Origin: Phlebopus portentosus
Taxonomy: Eukaryota > Basidiomycota > Agaricomycetes > Boletales > Boletinellaceae
Direction of reading: 5' to 3'
Assembly: GCA_037892935.1 (NCBI GenBank)
Contig: JAYXKI010000002.1
Span: 620,001-684,000, forward strand
Length of the DNA: 64,000 nt
Part shown: positions 59,901 to 64,000 of the stretch, in pieces
Position numbering within the stretch: position 1 is the first letter of the stretch
How the letters are laid out: each line of letters starts with the position of its first letter
Made by a program: the position numbers and the translations under genes
Notes under the pieces: model-generated
Told to the model about the DNA's origin: nothing
The model's input: only the letters and a program-made list of their open reading frames with translations
Databases searched by the model: none

Positions 59901-62148
59901 GGTGTTTACTGCCATCCAAGCATATCGTAAACGATGGTTGAACTACGCGAGCACTCGAGACCTTCTTGTGTAGGTTTATCGCAATCCCGACGTCAGACTT
60001 CGGCTTATTTTTGTTTGCTAGAAATCACGTGTCTGATATTATCAATTTCGTTTCGTCATTGACAAGTGCTAAAGAAGACTTCCTGATTGGACACGCGATG
60101 TCGGTACTGGAGGACATTTTCACAATGTAAGTTATCCTGCGTTTAATCGTGCGGTTCAGCCTTGTAATCAATCATACGTCAGGCACTCCGGGACATTTTA
60201 CAATCTCAGCAAGGCAACTGGTTTGTTTGTCTTCAAGAGAATATGACATACTTATTCCTTTTCAGCAACCTTTACCGGAAGAAACATTCCATGCTCTACG
60301 CCTTGTGATGGCGAGGAATGCCCGTAATATTGACGTTCAGGCTTCCTACCTGATGTCGTTCTCAAGGATACGCTGCATTACCTTGTTTCCATGCAAAATG
60401 ATCCGGAACGAAAGACCATCCTTGATAACTTCAGGAAATACATCGAGATCGTTCATCATCAAGGCTATAGCCCTGATAGCTTGTCCTGTAAGCCATTTCC
60501 CCCTCTTTTCTCTGTCTGTACCCGTTCAATGCTGTCACTACATTATACAGTCGTCGGAGAAAGTTTCGTCGCCGTTTTGAGAAGTGCTAGCGAACTCTCA
60601 GACGAAATATTCGACCCAAACCCTCTTCTTCTCTCTATAGCCGCGTTGATTCAATACAATAAAGCGCAAGTCAGGGTACGCGGAACTCCTGGGATCTGAT
60701 AATATTTCGAGGGAACTTAACTTTCCATAGGGTTTACTTCATCATTTAGAATCCGCGCTGCGGATTACTCTGGTACGGTTTGACGTATCTGAGCAAGCAT
60801 TGCGTCGGTTGCTTCAAGTAACTTCAACTCTCTATCGCCGGGCTGCAACGGATCCGGCCACATCCTCGCAGGAACGTAACATTATTCTTGCGGTTGTGCT
60901 TGAGATACTATCCGAAGGCTTGCGAAGTAAATGTCGTGTCACGGCATCTACCTTGAGCGCGATGATCTTTGTTCGTCTTCTCATCGTTTACATGTACTAA
61001 CCATAAGTGACATGGGTAACCAGGCACTTTGTAAACCTGGACTAAATTTCATTTCGAGTAGCACTCTGAGTCGACTGGGAAATGATGCATTGTTCTTCTT
61101 GCAGAGCTCGGCTTCGGACTTCCAGGCCCATCATAGTTTATTAGTGTCCCGGGCTGCCAGCCTTTTGGTGATTCATGCGGAGACCAGAAACAAGGGTCTT
61201 TTATATCGCTATCTAGGAGAAAACAGCTACGAGGTTAGTGATACACAGATAACTTTGTTGCCCGGATGAATGCACTATATTCATTTTAATCACCTAGCGA
61301 AACGGTAGATATTCTTTATCCGTGCGCGCATGGAACGCCTTGGCCTTGGAGTCGTTACAAACCGGAACAGAAGGGAATCCTGCGATACAGCTATTCGAGA
61401 CCTTCTCCATCTTTTCCGCAACCTATCATACTTCGCTACGTGCACATTCCCTAGCATCAGGGTTACCACCAGACATGACCTCTTCCGAGATCAACCAAGC
61501 TTTCGTCGCTATCAAGCTCTGGCTACTTCTTGCACGGAAATGCTCGGAGGAAGCGCAGATCATCGACAACGATGCCGTGCTATCCGCCACAAATTCTGCA
61601 TCCGAGGACAGGAATGCATCGTTGGTTTGGAATGAATTGTGGCCGCCTTTTGAACGACTAGTGTTCCTTTCGGAGACAGACGCGGAATTAGGAAATCTCA
61701 CAGTACGTCGCACATAGCTATATTCCTTTGAATTTACTTCAATGTCACGTTGGAAACATAGCCCATAGCAACTCTCGTCTGGTCGTCGATTGCCGACATT
61801 CTGCTATTCCTTCGTTTGATGCGCTCTAGCATTTCCTTGGAATCTGCTTCTCATATCGCGACTCTTAATCGAGTGAAAAGCTTAGCCAAAAACGAATCAT
61901 CTTCTAGCAAGGTACGTTTCTTGCAACTGACGTCTTCCTCGGACTTAAAGAATTTCGCCTCGAAGTTCGCACGAACGTTGAAGAGCCTTTCAGAGCCCCC
62001 ACCTGAATTACCCATGACTTCTTTGATAGCTCAAGCAACTCAAGAGCTTCTGGCGGCAGAGAAGCTGAATGCTCTAGAAACAAGACGAGAGCTCGGGCGT
62101 ATGCTTCCGGACAGAAGTAGACGAGATTTGCGCTTGCCGACCGGATAA
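53942..62148 (+). CDS. Very large helical-repeat-like protein with Cys/His zinc clusters (possibly UNC80-like)
   Basis: About 2,350 residues. The N-terminal 170 residues are Ser/Arg-rich. Long amphipathic helices follow, suggesting an alpha-solenoid. Two zinc-binding clusters lie at 55680-56040: CHSCLKQITDFGLLCPFCMC with HFNC downstream, and CGICSLPLWG with CATCNQYVHASC, similar to C1 (phorbol-ester) or RING-like folds. The rest is helical up to SRRDLRLPTG and a TAA at 62146-62148. The size and layout recall UNC80 and UNC79, subunits of the NALCN/Cch1-type channel complex, but I cannot confirm this. The frame changes at about 54697-54700 and 55075-55077, each fitting one missing base in a homopolymer. 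Alternative introns (54609-54658; 55049-55104) would also restore frame but use poor donors. Divergent from TRS120. Confidence 0.72.
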
Positions 62149-62242
62149 TCGCACTGGTTTGTACAATAATCAAATCAAATGAATCAATTGAAGTCACAAA
62201 TAAGATGTAAAACTTCATCTACAAGTGCTGGTCAAAGTGCAG

Positions 62243-62622
62243 TTAAGCGGTTCGTTGGCGTGCCTTCAGTGCCTTTTTCCTGTTCTCCTTCACAATTGTT
62301 GAACCAATGAAGGCACCAACACCCGCGAGACCGACTACAAATAGGAAAGCTGGAATGCGGACCGCCCATTCGCGAGAAGGAAAGAATTCGTGTAGAGGGT
62401 TCGTCTCACCGAGAAAAGGCTGGGAAATCAAGCATTAGGCTTTCTTGTTAGCAAAGGAAGACAGTCGTGAAGTGTACCGTACCAAGAGCATAGCCCAAAT
62501 AGTGTAATAAGTAAAGACAAAGATGGCAACAAAGATCATGCCCCCTCCGAGGGCCCTGTCACTAGCAGCCTTTTCAAAGTCAGTTCTTGACAATAATAAG
62601 CAAAACAAAGAATCCTTGCCAT
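62243..62622 (-). CDS. DPM2: DPM2, dolichol-phosphate mannose synthase regulatory subunit
   Basis: About 88 residues. Two transmembrane helices: MIFVAIFVFTYYTIWAMLLPF and IPAFLFVVGLAGVGAFIGST, with FFPSREWA between and a basic tail (RKKALKARQR). This is the DPM2 layout. It stabilises the Dpm1/Dpm3 enzyme that makes dolichol-phosphate mannose in the ER, the donor for glycosylation and GPI anchors. The only in-frame way to reach a start codon before ASDRALGGG is an ATG at 62622-62620 followed at once by a 50-nt GC-AG intron (62619-62570). Otherwise translation would begin at the ATG at 62539, losing the conserved SDRALGGG segment. Convergent, 94 bases from the large gene, and divergent from the DUF4211 gene. 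Confidence 0.85.
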
Positions 62623-62740
62623 TTTCTGTTGTTTATAGGAGGTTGTCGTTGATGACGACGACGTGGCGCATTTAAGAACGCGGTCACAACCGAGATGTCA
62701 CTGTGACATAACGCGTTTCTCTCCTTGACCAGTTACCACC
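62623..62740. promoter_or_regulatory. Short divergent promoter region, DPM2 / DUF4211 gene
   Basis: 118 bases between start codons, the second shortest divergent spacer in the window. Confidence 0.45.
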
Positions 62741-64000
62741 ATGCCACGGAAAACAAATACAACCCAATCTTCAGGTTCACCAATCAAGTACAAACAGCAG
62801 ACACTCTCATCATCCTTTTCATCTAGTCCTCTGGCCCCCGCTCGCAAGACAAACTCCGGATGCCCTCCCAAGAAGCCCAGAAGGGCAACGCAGCCACGGA
62901 CACAAGAGTTGGATGCCGACGCGGAGATCTTCGAGCCATCGGACCCTAAATGGTCTAATCGTAAACTTCGCCGGTCTGCGAGTGTGGCAGAAGACAGCGA
63001 TAGCAGTGATGTTGGCAAGATACGGTTTGAAGAGCAGTCATCGTTATCACAGAGTGACGCGACCGGACGATCAAGTTCGGAAGCAGAAGCGGAGCCATCA
63101 TCTCCCATTCGACCTGCTAAACGGCCACGAGTTTCAAATACCGAATCTGAAGAAAGTGAGTTAGAGGGCAAGCGGATGCGATTTCAGTCCTCGCGACGGC
63201 TCATCAAACGCGATACGACGAGTGATATCAGATCTGATTCTGAATCCGACGCCCAGGAAAGATCTAAAGGAAGACTGGTAAAGGGCAATCGTCCTGCAAG
63301 GAGCGATGAAGAGGAAGACATTCTGAGTGGGATTGACGAGGATAGTGAGTATGCACGGAAGTCGCGTTGAGCTATTTTAACTTTAACCATATATCGAATC
63401 ACGGTAGAAATTGTCGATAGCCGCCTACGAGGCAAACCTTCTCAGAAAAGCAGGTTCATGCAAAATCTTGAGAGGCTTAAAAGTTTGTCTATCTTCCGTT
63501 GTCTAGCCTACTTATAATGACAACCGATAAAGAAAAGAAACGTGGCTTAGTCACAAGTGAATCAGAAGAAGATAGCGGTATCGAGAATCACAGCTTAATT
63601 CCCGGGGCGCATCCTGGCAGGAAGGTGAAAACGGACTGGAAGATGGCAAGAAAAGCGAGTCGGAGGAAGAACTGGATGATTTCATTGTGGAAGATGAAGG
63701 AGATGCTCACACGACGACTCTTCCAGCTATGTTCAGCATGAACACTCACCAAGACCTTGTTCATCAGTTCAAAATAGTCTGCCAGTATTACGTCCATCTT
63801 GCCGTAACAAAATCGGCGGCTCGGCCACGACGAGCAAAAAGGTTAACAAGCGGTGAGCATGATTGTGCATTCTTTCTTTCAGTGAACCTCGAACAATAAG
63901 TTCCTTGTTTAGATGAGTATTTCTCGGTGCCTTTGTCTATTACGAGGAGGAAACTCGCTGATATACGGGACTCAATCGTGTCTTCCGTCTGGCGGCCGGA
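62741..64000 (+). CDS. DUF4211-domain nuclear protein, 3' end beyond the window
   Basis: MPRKTNTTQSS starts a strongly charged, Ser-rich disordered region with SDSESD-type acidic stretches and basic runs (KRPR, KGKR-like), typical of a nuclear factor. After two introns comes EEELDDFIVEDEG, then LPAMFSMNTHQDLVHQFK and VCQYYVHLAVTK, the conserved start of the DUF4211 domain, continuing past DEYFSVPLSITRRKLADIRD to the window end. The function of this domain is unknown to me. Between 63590 and 63650 the reading frame changes: IENHSLIPG continues in the next frame as GASWQEGENGLEDGKK. This fits one missing base within CCCGGGG at 63601-63607, and I found no intron that repairs it. Confidence 0.7.

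Noticed and set aside
1..64000. Transposons, CRISPR arrays, phage or a biosynthetic cluster
   Set aside because: No transposase, reverse transcriptase, integrase, long terminal repeat, spaced direct-repeat array or secondary-metabolite core enzyme is visible.

Overview
This window looks like nuclear DNA of a basidiomycete fungus, probably a mushroom-forming one. Genes are dense and cut by many introns of about 50 nt (GTRNGY donor, CTNAY-like branch point, YAG acceptor). The tRNA genes carry introns, and the proteins are typical fungal housekeeping proteins. I see no transposon, CRISPR array, phage or plasmid feature. All coordinates are genomic spans including introns, and internal splice sites are read by eye.

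Layout: 1-2295 (+) 3' part of a GH5 mannanase-like protein lacking both catalytic glutamates; 3760-5313 (-) Nur1-like nuclear rim protein; 5418-9920 (+) SMC6; 11009-12325 (-) single-pass membrane coiled-coil protein; 12896-16495 (+) CCCH zinc finger/RS-like protein; 16949-17043 (+) and 17232-17324 (-) two isoleucine tRNA genes; 17475-18464 (-) small ABC ATPase; 18867-20184 (-) TOM40; 20482-22017 (+) GT15 mannosyltransferase; 22372-26234 (-) PIK1-type PI 4-kinase; 26392-27614 (+) OST3/OST6; 27871-33623 (-) SEC16; 34190-37126 (-) Pumilio/PUF protein; 38828-42707 (-) kinesin-1; 43010-46926 (-) kinesin-5; 47102-47552 (+) ELF1; 48178-48746 (+) VPS55; 49005-53713 (-) TRS120; 53942-62148 (+) very large protein with cysteine-rich zinc clusters; 62243-62622 (-) DPM2; 62741-64000 (+) DUF4211 protein, cut by the window end.

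Many genes serve the secretory route: SEC16 (ER exit), TRS120 and PIK1 (Golgi), VPS55 (endosome), and OST3, GT15 and DPM2 (glycosylation). Others serve chromosomes and the cytoskeleton: SMC6, Nur1, kinesin-1 and kinesin-5. Seven neighbour pairs are divergent with short shared upstream regions.

The most useful second-look results are these. (1) Single-base losses appear to break the frame of five otherwise intact genes, mostly in short homopolymers, which points to base-calling error unless read data say otherwise. (2) The GH5 protein looks like a pseudoenzyme. (3) Microexons of 11-12 nt interrupt or abut the P-loops of SMC6 and kinesin-1. (4) DPM2 seems to need a GC-AG intron directly after its start codon. 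(5) The PUF repeats predict a UGUAUAUA target. (6) The two tRNA-Ile genes sit side by side and together cover all isoleucine codons. I did not find a clearly new multi-gene system.
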